Of a stretch of DNA of 64,000 bases, positions 50,883-61,680 are shown piece by piece (position 1 is the stretch's first letter; each line of letters opens with the position of its first letter). A program made the translations under genes and the position numbers. This DNA is from Punica granatum (lineage: Eukaryota > Streptophyta > Magnoliopsida > Myrtales > Lythraceae): positions 6,138,001-6,202,000 of the forward strand of contig NC_045132.1 in assembly GCF_007655135.1 (NCBI RefSeq), in the 5' to 3' direction. Under the pieces are notes generated by a model. It saw only the letters and a program-made list of their open reading frames with translations, did not search any database and was not told where the DNA came from.

Positions 50883-51240
50883 CCGAGCTCAAGGTAGCCT
50901 AATAAATAGGCGGTTTCGTTGTTGGGTCCATGGAGAGAAAGGTCATAACAGGAGCACCTGTCGAAGGTTAGGTCTCATAATCATGAAAGAGACAGTGGCT
51001 AGGTTCCATTGCTGTAGAATATGTGGTCAGAACGCCCACAACCGAAGGACTTGCCCCGAGAAGATTGGGGAAAGATCATCGATGGGCTAAAAAGGGAAGA
51101 TAGACCATACCGCTTTGACGAAATTGTATGTTTGCGGATTTTGTAGACAGAAAGGGCACAACATTAGGACATGTCCGACTAAGAAACTCGTTGCTTCGGA
51201 TCAGTCTTTGGAAGGTAAAAGTGAAACTACTTCCGCATAG

Positions 51241-53189
51241 GCTTTTGGTATTCGTCTTGTCACATATCTCTACTTGATGATTTCTCCAAAGAGGCTTAAC
51301 TTTCGGGCTTGAGAGGTGATTGAGCTGAGCCTTTTAGGCAATGAGTAAAGCTCAGCTTGAAATTATGAGTTAATGATATTCGGCCACCTAATCATCCTAC
51401 TATATCAATCTTCCGGTATGCCCATGCATGCGCACGGGGCTTGTTGCTTTGTGCACTCGCATCCATGTTTATTATATGGATTTTGTAATTGTAACCTACT
51501 ATCGGGCTACTCTGGAGTAAGTTCAAGATGGACCATCTGATCAGTCAAGCCTGAGTTTTGGCGATTGGAAAAATCAATACTCTATAGGGCATAAATGAAA
51601 TGGGTTAAAGTCATAAAATCCGAACTTTTAGGAGCAGTCTGATTCACCCTATAGTACAATTTCATTTCACATGAGATGGGTCCCATTCCCATGCCTTTAC
51701 GTTTCTGATTCTGGTTTTGAATTTTAATCAGCACTAGATTTGCAGCAGTTTTCCAGCTTTCCCTTACCTCGGCTGAGATCATCAATTGGTTCCTTCTTTA
51801 TACAAGTAAAGGCGGTTCATTTGACATTCAAAGTTTTTTTCTTTCTAAAAATAATTCATTCGATAGTTGAATATATTTGAAAATACCTCGACGATTTCTG
51901 TAGTTCTTGAGAGCTCGCGATGTTGTATGAGGTGGAGCAGAAATAAAAAAAATCATCAAGTAGCTGTAACCCGAGATCAGGTAAACTTTTCTTCTTTTTA
52001 ACGAGCACATCCAGTAGACATATCATATGAAGGCTGTTATTTTGCTAATTCATTCATTGTTCACTGTAGCACTTGTTGAATGTCGATGATTGAAATTCAA
52101 TAGAGCTGATTCGTGAGGTTAGGAAATGTCGTGATGTTGGCAATGTGGGATCTTTCTTATGGGAATCATATGGGATTGGCAGCTGCAGCTCAATGGTTGC
52201 ATCTTTTCAGTATTATTTCCCGGAAGGAGTTAGATAGTTCAGAAATTCTGTATGTATTGACTAGCAATTCGACAGATTTTTTATCAATTCGGCCTGAACT
52301 TTCACCTATTAGGCCTTTGATTTGCTTCCCTCAGGGTTTGCTGCTGTAATGCTTAGTTTCAGTTCCATGTGAAGCTCAGCAGATCATTCCATCTCGATAT
52401 GGGACCCTTTACCTAACAATTTACTAAATTCTTTTGGCTTTTGGCGAGGCATTTCTTATGTTTTGGAATGGAAAACAATCTGTCTGTCTGTGGAAGATGG
52501 TCTTAGTTTCTTGTTTCTCCATTTTCTTCGGAACACACATACTAGACAAATTTGTAAATTTACAGCGATATAAAACAAATTTATTAGTATTTAATATTAA
52601 AATCATAAATCAGCAATAAATTTTTAGTACTATGTATTTAGTGATTTGTATTAAAAAAAATGTCTCATAAAATTCGCATGTAGAGTGTCTCATCAGTCTA
52701 TATTACGAATAACAAAAGCAAGATTTACACTCAAAACACCTAATTTCCAAATGTTAAAGTTGCCGAGGAATGAATTAAGATTATCGTTTCCACCACTCAA
52801 GTCTCTCTGTTTATGGCAGAGACTGTTGGAGTTTATGACTGAGACAACTCAAGCTTATACTAATGCTGCTAAGGAAGTGGAGGAGGAGGAGAAAAGATTT
52901 AGCATTACTCGATTTAATTTTCAAAGCAAACACAACGCAAAGAGGCCTTGGGACAAGAAGGTACCCTCTCTAAGATCAACAACCATACGTAAGCCACAAC
53001 TTCTTCTCCTTCTGCTCATACTTGTTTTATATTAAAAGTGAATACAAGGCAATTCCAGCATCATTCAAGAAAAAGGTAAAAAAAAAATCGAATAAAAGAA
53101 GTACAAAATGCATTCCTCCTTCAATATGATTCACATATCCTTCCCACTTCCCACATCTTTTCCAATAGGAGTTTTCTTTTTCACCACTC
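51241..53189. other. Region between zinc-knuckle pseudogene and receptor kinase
   Basis: The first few hundred bases are probably 3' untranslated sequence of the zinc-knuckle gene. No domain was found in frames such as 52113-52349 or 52685-53035. The stretch next to 53190 is the presumed 3' flank of the receptor kinase (minus strand). Confidence 0.4.
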
Positions 53190-56100
53190 TTATTGGTTAA
53201 CAACTTGAAGAAGCTCCTTCTGAATCACACGAAGTGCAGCTGCGACATCAGCAACGTTCATACGGTCTACGGGGCACTCGGAGGAACAAACAACTCCCTG
53301 CCTGATGATTGAGACCAAGCATTCCTGAATCTTTTGGAATCTGTTTCTATGCCTCCCTGATCTTACGTTGTTCCAACTGCTCTCCATGCCTCGATATTCT
53401 TGTAGCAAGAAGGGATCAACAACTTGAGAAATTTGTTCGGGTAATGCTGTATTGGCAAACGAATGAAGGTTCAATCCGTTTGTGAACATTTTATCTGTTG
53501 GCCTCTTCCCCATGAACATCTCCAATACAAGAATCCCAAAGCTGTAGACATCCCCATGAGTTGATACGTCTCCTCCTGCTCCGTATTCTGCATTCGCAAT
53601 TCAACAGACTTCATTTGGTAAGACGTGCCTTCACCAGTCCTATGAAGAGGTACTAAAAGGAGGGACATACTAAGCAAGATGAATTAAGAGTTCCGATGTT
53701 ACCAGGAGCAATATAGCCAAGAGATCCTTTCACTCCAATTGAGCTACTTGGATCAGCAACTGACTCCCTTGTGGCTTTTGGCAGGAACCTGACCAATCCA
53801 AAATCGCCTACATGCGCAGTCATTTCGTCATCTAGTAGAACATTGCTTGGCTTTATGTCACAGTGGACTATGGGCACATCACACTGATTATGAAGATAAT
53901 CTAAAGCAGAAGCAACATCTATAGCGATGTTCAATCTCTGGAGAAGATTCAACTGTCTTGGGGCCTCTTCCTCTGTCTCAATTGTCTCGACTACTGGATG
54001 TAGCCAACCATCTAAGCTCCCATCACCATGAACTCATAAATCAGGGCCTTGAAATCGTTTCTCTGATAATCAGTGCCGGAACATGCAGTGATTACCTTCA
54101 CGAGATTCCTGTGCCTGATGTTTCTCAAGGCCTCACATTCTGAAATGAAGCTTGTGGCTGCTCCATACTGCACCAGGTTCAGAACCTTCACTGCAACAAC
54201 TGTCTGATTCCAATCAAAAACACCTCGGAACACTGATCCGAAACTTCCTGAGCCTATCAAATTTATGGAAGAGAAACCATTAGTTGCTTTCAACAGGCTT
54301 TGGTAAGAAACCTTCAAAAGCCCATCTCTCGAAAACTTGGACATTGTAGTTTTACTTTGCCTTCTACACCAGAGAATATACAGCAAAACGAGAATCAAAA
54401 GCAGTCCTAGAAGGCTTGAAACTGAGGAAATAATTATAATTCTCGCGGAGTTCATGGTCCCCACCCTCCTCGGTTCTTCAATGTTGCATTTGGGCAGCCG
54501 AAATTCAGCCAAGCCCCCGCAGAGATCCTTATTTCCGATGAGAGAGGTTGCACTTGCATTCTTGAAGACTCCTCCTGTTGGTACCGCACCCTCAAATTCA
54601 TTGAGCGCGAGAACTAAACTCGTCAGATTTAAGTCCCCAAGGAATTTCGGAATTTGCCCAGACAACATATTGTTTGATAAGTTCAGTTCTTGAATCCCTT
54701 TTAAGTTACTCAACGTGGAAGGGATCGAACCTTCAAAAAGGTTGTCCTGCATGTAAAGATTCTCCATCATTATACAGCTTCCAAGACTACCAGGGATTTC
54801 TCCAGAGATTCTATTGTCTTGCAGATATAATGCGCCCAGATTTTTCAGATTCCCAACCTCCAAAGGAAGCTCGCCTGTCAAATTATTGCTGGAGAAGTCT
54901 GCGCGTATCGACAAAGATGAGATTTCCATAATTTCAGGAGGTATGGCCCCACTAAGTTTGTTATCACCAAGGTTGAGAAGTAGTAAACTCCGACACTTGC
55001 TTAGAGATGAAGGTATTGCTCCTTGAAGTCTATTGCTTCGCAAAGACAAGTGGGTCAACATCGATAAATTTCCCATGGTGTGTGGGATTTCTTCAGAGAA
55101 TTCATTCCAACCTAGATGCAATATCTTTAGCCTTGCGAGATTGCCGATTTCAGAGGGAATGTTACCAGAAATGTTGTTCATACCCATAAAAACACTCTCT
55201 AAGTTTATGAGATTGCCGATGGTACTTGGTAAGCCTCCGGATATCATGTTCCTGCTAGACAAGAAAAACTTGAGAGTTGTCGATAGGTTAGAGATGCATT
55301 CGGGTATGTATCCTTCGAATTTGTTCAAGTTAAACTGTAATATCTCTAGCTTTGTAGAGTTTGTCAATGTGCAGAGGAAGTCGAGATCGCCAACTTGCCG
55401 ACCACCAAGATGATTGCTCGCAATGCCAACGAAGCGGAGCTCATTCATTTTCTGGAAAGATGGAAGCTTCCTAGTGAAATTATTTTGGTCGATACTAAAT
55501 ACCGAGAGGTCAGACAAATTGGATAGTGATTTGGGAATGGGTCCTGTGAAATGGTTCATAGCAAAAAAGAGAAATTGGAGAGCTGGCAGAGTGAAGCCCA
55601 AGTCTGATGGTAAGCTCCCCACCAGTTGGTTGTTGGTCACATCAAGGACTTCCAGGGAGGAGATAATGAATATCGATGTAGGAATGGTCCCAACGAAATT
55701 ATTCCCCCCTAGACCAAGAAAATTTAGGTTTTGTAGGCTGCCTAATGTATCTGGAATCATGCCATCGAGTTCATTTAGCGTTGTGTAGAGAGACTCGAGA
55801 GATGACAAATTTCCATAAGAACTAGGGATTGGCCCGATCAAACCATTCTTGTCCAAAATAAGCGCTTTGAGCTTCGACAAGGAGCTAAGCTCGGCAGGTA
55901 AATTCCCCTCAAGCATGTTGACTTGGACCTTAAGTATAACGAGATTGAAGCAACGAGACAAACTTGGAGGAATCGGTCCATCCAACGAGTTGTTATTAAG
56001 GTGCAAACCTCGTAGTCTATATAGATGACCAACTTCGGGAGGAATCCTTGAGTGGAAACTGTTGTTCTGGAGGTCGAGGACCCTCAGGAATGTGAGGTTC

Positions 56101-56414
56101 CCAATTCTGGGGGATATAATTCCTCTCAGGTCTTTCGATCGCAACTTCAAGGCTGTGACCCTCCGGTGCCTTCGGCCGCAAGTAACTCCGTACCACTGGT
56201 AGAAATGGATGGTGGTGTTCCACGAGTTCAGAACACCGAGGGGGTCGCTCAAGAAGTCTTTGAACTCCAACAGAGCGAGCCGCTCGGTTTCATTCCCAGG
56301 AATCCGGTTTGCACCCAACACAGAGCACGATAGGAGAGTAATGATGATGAGAGAATAGATGGACCCGATCATGAAAGGTGAAAACCAACTTCGACAGGGA
56401 AGCGGAAGCTCCAT
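53190..56414 (-). pseudogene. LRR receptor-like kinase (LRR-XII, EFR/Xa21 type), one frameshift
   Basis: Cell-surface receptor kinase of the immune-type LRR-XII subfamily. Exon 1 is 56414-53703 and exon 2 is 53587-53190, joined by a GT-AG intron at the conserved site within GYIAPEYG. Start at 56414 gives a signal peptide (SIYSLIIITLLSCSVLGA), an LRR N-cap (NETERLALLEFKDF, WYGVTC), about 20 LRRs and a TM at 657-683. The kinase follows: glycine loop GSGSFGSV, VAVK lysine near 743, non-RD catalytic loop HCDIKPSN, DFG, and a C-lobe ending in VVNQ. A single-base loss in the MVNGSL-equivalent motif near 54020 makes the frame end at TAG 54014-54012; downstream sequence is intact in the shifted frame. 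Recent pseudogene or assembly error are both possible. A TATA-like TTATATATG lies about 70 bp upstream. Confidence 0.88.
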
Positions 56415-56544
56415 TTGAGTTTTGAGGAGGATGTTTGTTTGGTGTTTTGTGTTTCGATGCAAGCAAGCGCAATGCAGCATACATATATAAAGGACATAAT
56501 TTCCGATTCTTCCTCTTGATGTTTTCATGCCACTCTATATTAAT

Positions 56545-57265
56545 ATTAATATATTATTATTAATGCTTGACCTTGTGGAACCATTCTTCTCGGTGCCAAT
56601 TCATTAACAATATGAATTTTTTATTAGCACAGAAAAAGTTGCAAGCTGAAACGGAAAGGAAGGCAAACGTAGGTTTGGCAGTGAAGTATACGGCAGAAAA
56701 TAAAGCTGGGAAACGTGATACTCAAAGTTACATAAATAGTGATATCATTAATGTCAATGCAGCCCAATTGACACTCTCAGTCATAGTGGTCGTAAGTTAC
56801 GGTGGCTGACTCGGCTATCATTAATATATTATTATTAATGCTCGACCTTGTGGAACCATTCTTGTCGGCGTATAGCGACCAGACAGCTAGCAGCCAATAT
56901 ATTAACAATGTGAATTTTTTATTAGCACGACCAGCCAAACCAATTGACGCTCAAAGTTACATATATAGTTATATCATTAATGTCAATGCAGCCCAAGTGA
57001 CACTCTCAGTAACAGTGGCCGTAAGTTACCGACATCTATACTTTTTCCTTTTCTCAGTTTACACTTGAAACATCTGCTTCTGGATTGACCATTGACCATA
57101 GTCAACAAATAACATGATATATTTTTTTTTTCCTGGGTATAAGGGTGGGCCAAGGACAAGAATAAGGAAAACGAAACAAAGGGACGTGAAAAGTCCCAAT
57201 AGCGTTAGATTCTGAGTTAACAACTTATATAAAGGACCTAATTTCCAATTCTTCCTCTTGATACT
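56545..57265. repeat. Duplicated upstream segments of the receptor kinase
   Basis: Copy 1 (about 56545-56805) and copy 2 (about 56820-57030) share CTTGTGGAACCATTCTT, ATGAATTTTTTATTAGCAC, CTCAAAGTTACATA and ATCATTAATGTCAATGCAGC. At 57222-57262 a second version of the kinase's own promoter/leader (TATATAAAGGAC, TTCTTCCTCTTGAT) appears, matching 56484-56522. Further copies lie at 57690-57840 and 61330-61680. Tandem duplication in a kinase cluster is the simplest reading. Confidence 0.75.
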
Positions 57266-57412
57266 CTCAGTTATAATTGATGCGTCATACGACATCATTT
57301 CAATTTCACCATGGGTTACACGCATTAATTATTTAGCAAAAAAAAAAATGTGTTACACAAGTTAATCAAGCAAAGCTTTCATATATGGATTCCTTATCCA
57401 TGTTTTTGGATC

Positions 57413-57493
57413 GGGATTTGCCCAAATCCAATATACTCTTATTTGTTAATGAGGGATTTGCGCAAATCCAATATATTATTATTTGTTAATGAG
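57413..57493. repeat. 40-bp tandem duplication containing a perfect palindrome
   Basis: The unit starting GGGATTTG.CCAAATCC repeats at 57413 and 57453. The second copy contains the exact 16-bp palindrome GGATTTGCGCAAATCC; the first has one mismatch. Confidence 0.85.
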
Positions 57494-57689
57494 GGATTAT
57501 GCGTGCCGATAGCCCCGAACGTTTACATCACGTAAAACACATGAAGTAATTTGTATTCCCATTAAGTCAAATCATATGTTTCTCATGACTGATTAGAAGT
57601 ATTTAATAATTTCTCGAGATTACGAAGCGAGATGCGTACGAGAAGTGGGGACTAGACTAATTTTGTATGACTATCTCAATTAAATACAT

Positions 57690-57840
57690 GGCAATTTTCT
57701 GAGTACAGCGACCAGACAGCTAGCAACTAATTGATACTCTCAGCTACAGATATAGTGATATCATTAATGTCAATGCAGCCCAATTGACACTCTCAGTCGC
57801 AGTAGCCAATATACTAACAATATGAATTTTTATAGCAAGT
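57690..57840. repeat. Third copy of the kinase upstream repeat
   Basis: Contains CAGCGACCAGACAGCTAGCA and GTGATATCATTAATGTCAAT as in the 56.8 kb copy, with an internal rearrangement that moves the AACAATATGAATTTTTAT block to the end. Non-coding. Confidence 0.65.
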
Positions 57841-58410
57841 GAAGCAAAGCCCATAAAGGACGCTGCGTTATTCTTCCAAGTCTTCCATCCGATATTTCTG
57901 CATAAATGTGGAAGTAGACTGACAGTGGTAGAGCTCTCGATATTTATTGGATGAAATTATTTCTTACGCTTGCTTTTTGGATCTTTCTTATTTATTTATT
58001 TATTATTGGTCGTAATGGAACAAAGTAAAATAAAGGGCACATAAGTTCCACTAATGAAAATCGAACTCGAGATATTCTGGTTTCGAACCGGCGCCTTGTG
58101 CTGTTGCATTAAAACCCAAAACTGTTTGTCACTTTTTTAATTCGTTCATAGAGACCCGATAGCAACCACAATAACTTATACAAGTTTAAGAAATTAGGAT
58201 TAATAGTAACGATATCACAAACTATTAATCCTCATTTGGCATGTACTTAGCCTTGATCATAAAATGCTTTTGATGCATTTCGAAGATCAGATCTAAGTAA
58301 ATGTTTTCGCTTAAAATTAGTTAGGACACTTAAGACTTATTATATCGCAAGCATGGTATTCTAATTAGAAAAAAATGAAAATTCAAGATAAAATAGCAGA
58401 GAGAAATATT

Positions 58411-58650
58411 AGGGGGCGTTTGGTTTGTGAGTTGGATTTTGATTTTAATTGGGTTGTTAATGATTGTGTTGTTGAATTATGAGAAAAAAGTATGAAAAAT
58501 AATGAATAGTTAGGAGAATTTAATATTAAAAATTGAATTGAATATAATGGAGTTGTAAGTAGGTTTATATATGGGGCCCACCTTTTTTACTTTGAATAGT
58601 TAATTTTTGTTATGTAGTGAGTAGAGTTAAAGTTAAAGTTAAAATCTAAG
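58411..58650. mobile_element. MITE, GGGGGCGTTTGGTTTGTG-type
   Basis: Begins at a TTA with AGGGGGCGTTTGGTTTGTGA and runs through GATTTTAATTGGGTTGTTAA to a right side of repeated AAAGTTAAAG. Its right TIR runs directly into the next MITE, so the boundary is shared or overlapped. Related to the elements at 2924 and 59392. Confidence 0.6.
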
Positions 58651-58883
58651 CCTTGTTTGGTTAGTAAGTTAAAATCACTTTGATTTTAACTTTAATTTTA
58701 ACTCAACACACTACACAACAAAAATACACATTTCTCAAGTCAAAAATTTTAACTTTAACTTTAACTCAAAACACTACACAACAAAAACACACGTTTCCCA
58801 AGTCAAATTTATAATCCCAACTCATTTTTCATTTTCCACAATCAAAATCAAAATTACTTTAACTCTGAAACTAAACGCACCAT
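58648..58883. mobile_element. Adjacent MITE, CCTTGTTTGGTTAGTAAG-type
   Basis: Left end CCTTGTTTGGTTAGTAAGTT and right end CTGAAACTAAACGCACCATT form a TIR. The centre contains two copies of a segment with TTTAACTTTAA, CAC(A/T)CTACACAACAAAAA and CACAC/ACACA. Non-coding. Confidence 0.6.
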
Positions 58884-59391
58884 TAAAATCCGATCGTGAA
58901 AACAAACAGAGCATTAATTTTTATATTGTATCACATTAGTTAGTATAATTTTTTCTAGAAAATTTAGATTACTCACGAGCAGTATTAGAGTTCATGTTTT
59001 TCACATAAGTGGTTTTTTATCGTTACTTCTTTCATCTTTACCAGTTTTACTGTTAGTTTCATAGACGCTTCTATTTGTTTCATTACGTAATCTGATATGA
59101 TAAACTAAAAGATTAAAAAAAAAGATTTTCTTATCCCGCGACATCGTGAGTTGTTGCTTCCTAGTATGAATTAGAATTTGGAATTTGGAATTGACTATAA
59201 AATAAAACAATTTAATATGATTGATCTCTATCCACATCCCCATTTCCAACTACAAGGAAAGGCTCCAATTATCCAGTCTACCGGAATATGCCCTGTCTCT
59301 CTATTTAGAACGTTCGGTTATCCAGAAATTCCTCTTAAAAGATCGGCCCATATTTCCCGCGGGCCTGAAATGAGAAAAACCGTGGGAAACT

Positions 59392-59691
59392 GCTGTGTTT
59401 AGTTTTATAGTTAAATAGAGTTGAGTTTTAATTTTAATTGGATTGTAATGATTGTGTTGTTGAATTATGAGAAAAAAGTGAAAAAGTAATGAATAATTGA
59501 GATAAAATAATAATTATGTTGCTAAATTTTAGAAAAAGTAATGAATAATTAAAAGAAAGTAATGATTGTGTTGTTGAATTGTAAAAAAAGTAATGAATAA
59601 TTGAGACAAAATAATTATTGTATTGTTGAATTGAAGATAAGTGGAGTTAAGTGGAGTAGAGTTAAAATTTGTTTGTGAAACCAAACAAGCC
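59392..59691. mobile_element. MITE with internal tandem repeats
   Basis: Ends are GCTGTGTTTAGTTTTATAG and TTGTTTGTGAAACCAAACAAGC. Inside are about three copies of a 50-70 bp unit with ATGATTGTGTTGTTGAATT and AAAAAGTAATGAATAATTGA. It shares interior sequence with the MITE at 58411. Confidence 0.6.
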
Positions 59692-60184
59692 GGTCCGTTT
59701 CTCACAATTTTGTAGGAACTAATTATCCGTAATAAGTAACAAAATTGAACGACAATTCGAATAGCAAGTTGGATAAATAGAATGCTATAAAATTAAATGA
59801 ATTTCACTAGTATAAGAATTTGGAAATTCAAACCGATACAAAGGTGAAACCGAAATATCAGAACACACGAGAAAGCCGAGTTCTGCGTTTCACACAAACC
59901 CTTGAAACAGATTCGTCCCCTTGGGTGTGCTCGAGGTCACGTGGGCGTCTGTTTCCCAGGATAAAACGGCATCGAGTGCAGCTAGCAGCACGAGTTATCT
60001 GCACACCAGCGAACCAGAAAACGAAGTTGAACACTCTCACTTAACTATGCAATTCTCTTCTTATCGAAAAGCTCTTAGGAATAGAGGGGAATTTTTCAAT
60101 TTATAGACAATCGATCGATGGAGACATGCCATTGATGATGGTTATAGAATTGATGGTGTCCTTTCAATTTCAAGAACTGATGGT
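59692..60184. other. Spacer with a moderately GC-rich island
   Basis: The interval 59830-60070 is GC-richer and open in several frames (60-74 codons), but I see no domain. It may be a decayed exon or transposon fragment. Confidence 0.3.
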
Positions 60185-60331
60185 GTCCTTTCAAATTCCA
60201 TGAATCACCATTCAATACATTCATTTCATTAATGAGAAACAATTTCTCATTCACCAATGTCCTTTCAAATTTCACGAACCACCATTCAATACATTCATTT
60301 CATTAATGAGAAATTTCTCATTCACCAATGC
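60185..60331. repeat. Two tandem copies of a 75-bp unit
   Basis: Units start at 60185 and 60260 with GTCCTTTCAAATT and share CACCATTCAATACATTCATT and TTTCTCATTCACCAATG. The second is a few bases shorter. Within each, AATGAGAAA/TTTCTCATT forms a small hairpin. Confidence 0.9.
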
Positions 60332-60371
60332 CATAATTTCCCAACAAATTTTCCCACTAAATTTTCTGCCG

Positions 60372-60750
60372 AACGAGATATGTGGGAAATTCTGCTGTAA
60401 GAAAAGTTTGCACATGGGAATGCTTTCCCCAGCCCCCAGCATTCCCATGCCCCCTCTGGCGCAGGAAAGTGCGTGGGAAATTTCCTACGCTGATTTCCTC
60501 TACAATAGAGGGCAAAAAAGTTCTTGGAAAAATTCCCACGCCTTGCCTGTGGGAAAAAGCGTATAAATTTTCCACGACCAATTCCCCCAATTCATGGCGT
60601 GGGAACATTCCTGGCAATTTTCCAGCGCCCTTTCCTATGACTGTTGGCGTGGGAAAGGCCGAGTGAACTTCCGACGCCTTTTACCATGCCTTGGTCATGG
60701 GAAACGGCCCCTATACTCTTTTTCTATGTCCTGATCGTGGGAGAATATCA
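60372..60750. repeat. Diverged tandem repeat rich in GCGTGGGAA / TTCCCACGC
   Basis: Motifs GTGGGAAATT, CATGGGAATG, CGTGGGAAATTTCC, TTCCCACGCC, GTGGGAAAAAGCG, CGTGGGAACATTCC, CGTGGGAAAGGCC, ATGGGAAACGG and CGTGGGAGAA recur at roughly 35-75 bp spacing, alternating with complementary forms. Each interval can fold. Open frames across it on both strands are a consequence of the low-stop composition. Confidence 0.6.
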
Positions 60751-61119
60751 TTGGAAATTTTCAAAAATAATACTATTATTAATTCGAATATTCATATTGT
60801 TTGAATTACATTTATTAATCAAAATTTATAATCATCGGTAGTAAAACTAAAATATCGAGAGATAAATTATGATATATACTTAATACTTTTTAAACTTTAA
60901 AATCCATCACTAAATAAAATCTGACAAATATATAGACAAATGCACATCCATGTAGTCCTACAACTTGGCCTTGTTTGTTTTTCAAATAATAATTCTATTC
61001 AACTCAACTCAACTCTATTTTTCTCCAAATTCAACAATATAATAATAATTATTTTATTTTATTCTGTCATTTAATAATAATTTCTCACTCATATTTTTCC
61101 TATACGTTTTATAATTAAT

Positions 61120-61295
61120 TATAAATCCATCATCTACTTTCATATCTATATATACATATTAATATCACACATCAATATATTTGTCAACACTTGTAACTCA
61201 ACTTGATTTTCTGTAACGATTACAAGTGTTAATAAATATATTGATATGTGAGAATATTATATATATAGATGTGAAAGTAGATGGGGAATTTGTTA
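61120..61295. repeat. Long hairpin: about 70-bp near-perfect inverted repeat
   Basis: The left arm (about 61131-61195; CATCTACTTTCATATCTATA, CACATCAATATATTTGTCAA, CACTTGTAA) pairs with the right arm (about 61220-61283; TTACAAGTGTTAATAAATAT, GATGTGAAAGTAGATG) around a loop of about 25 bases. A transcript would form a long hairpin, as in young MIRNA genes or siRNA-producing inverted repeats. It may instead be a MITE core, since a GGCCTTGTTTGTTTTTCAAA end lies at 60970. Confidence 0.7.
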
Positions 61296-61329
61296 TTAAA
61301 AAATTATTTTAAAAATGATTAGAAAAAAG

Positions 61330-61680
61330 AGACCAGACAGCTAGCAACCAATATATATGAATTTTTCGTTAGCACGACCAGCCAAACCAATTGATACTCA
61401 AAGTTACATATACAGTGATATCATTAATGTCAATGCAGCCCAATTGACACTCTCAGTAACAGTGGCCGTAAGTTACTGACATCTATACTTTTTCCTTGTC
61501 TCAGTTTACTCTTGAAACATCTGCTATTGGATTGACCATTGACCATAGTCAACAAATAAAATGATCTTTTTTTTTTTTATGACGGTGGGCCAAGGACAAG
61601 AATAAGGAAAACTAACAAAGGGACGTGAAAATTCCGAATGGCGAGAGAACCTAGAAATTTTAGACTCTGAGTTAACAACT
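61330..61680. repeat. Fourth copy of the kinase upstream repeat
   Basis: Shares GACCAGACAGCTAGCA, TTAGCACGACCAGCCAAACC, ATCATTAATGTCAATGCAGC, GATTGACCATTGACCATAGT and GGGCCAAGGACAAGAATAAG with 56870-57185 and is collinear over about 300 bp. It ends with CTGAGTTAACAACTT as at 57212. Non-coding. Confidence 0.8.

Larger units (their letters stand above)
38517..51240 (+). pseudogene. CCHC zinc-knuckle protein gene split by an LTR retrotransposon
   Basis: The gene's 3' part carries four CX2CX4HX4C zinc knuckles, which bind single-stranded nucleic acid in known families. A TGATGCAG acceptor precedes knuckle 1 (38531-38572: CSYCGREGHRRHYC). The retrotransposon then starts at 38579. Coding resumes after 50887: knuckle 2 at 50920-50961 (second Cys replaced by His, CAT 50929-50931), knuckle 3 at 51013-51054 (CRICGQNAHNRRTC), knuckle 4 at 51133-51174 (CGFCRQKGHNIRTC) and stop TAG at 51238-51240. 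Besides the insertion there is a one-base loss near 50894 and an in-frame TAA at 51088-51090. The GHNRRTC style matches plant-specific knuckle proteins. N-terminal exons are not established. Confidence 0.8.

Noticed and set aside
54337..55788. Plus-strand frames across the receptor kinase
   Set aside because: Antisense shadows of LRR-coding sequence.
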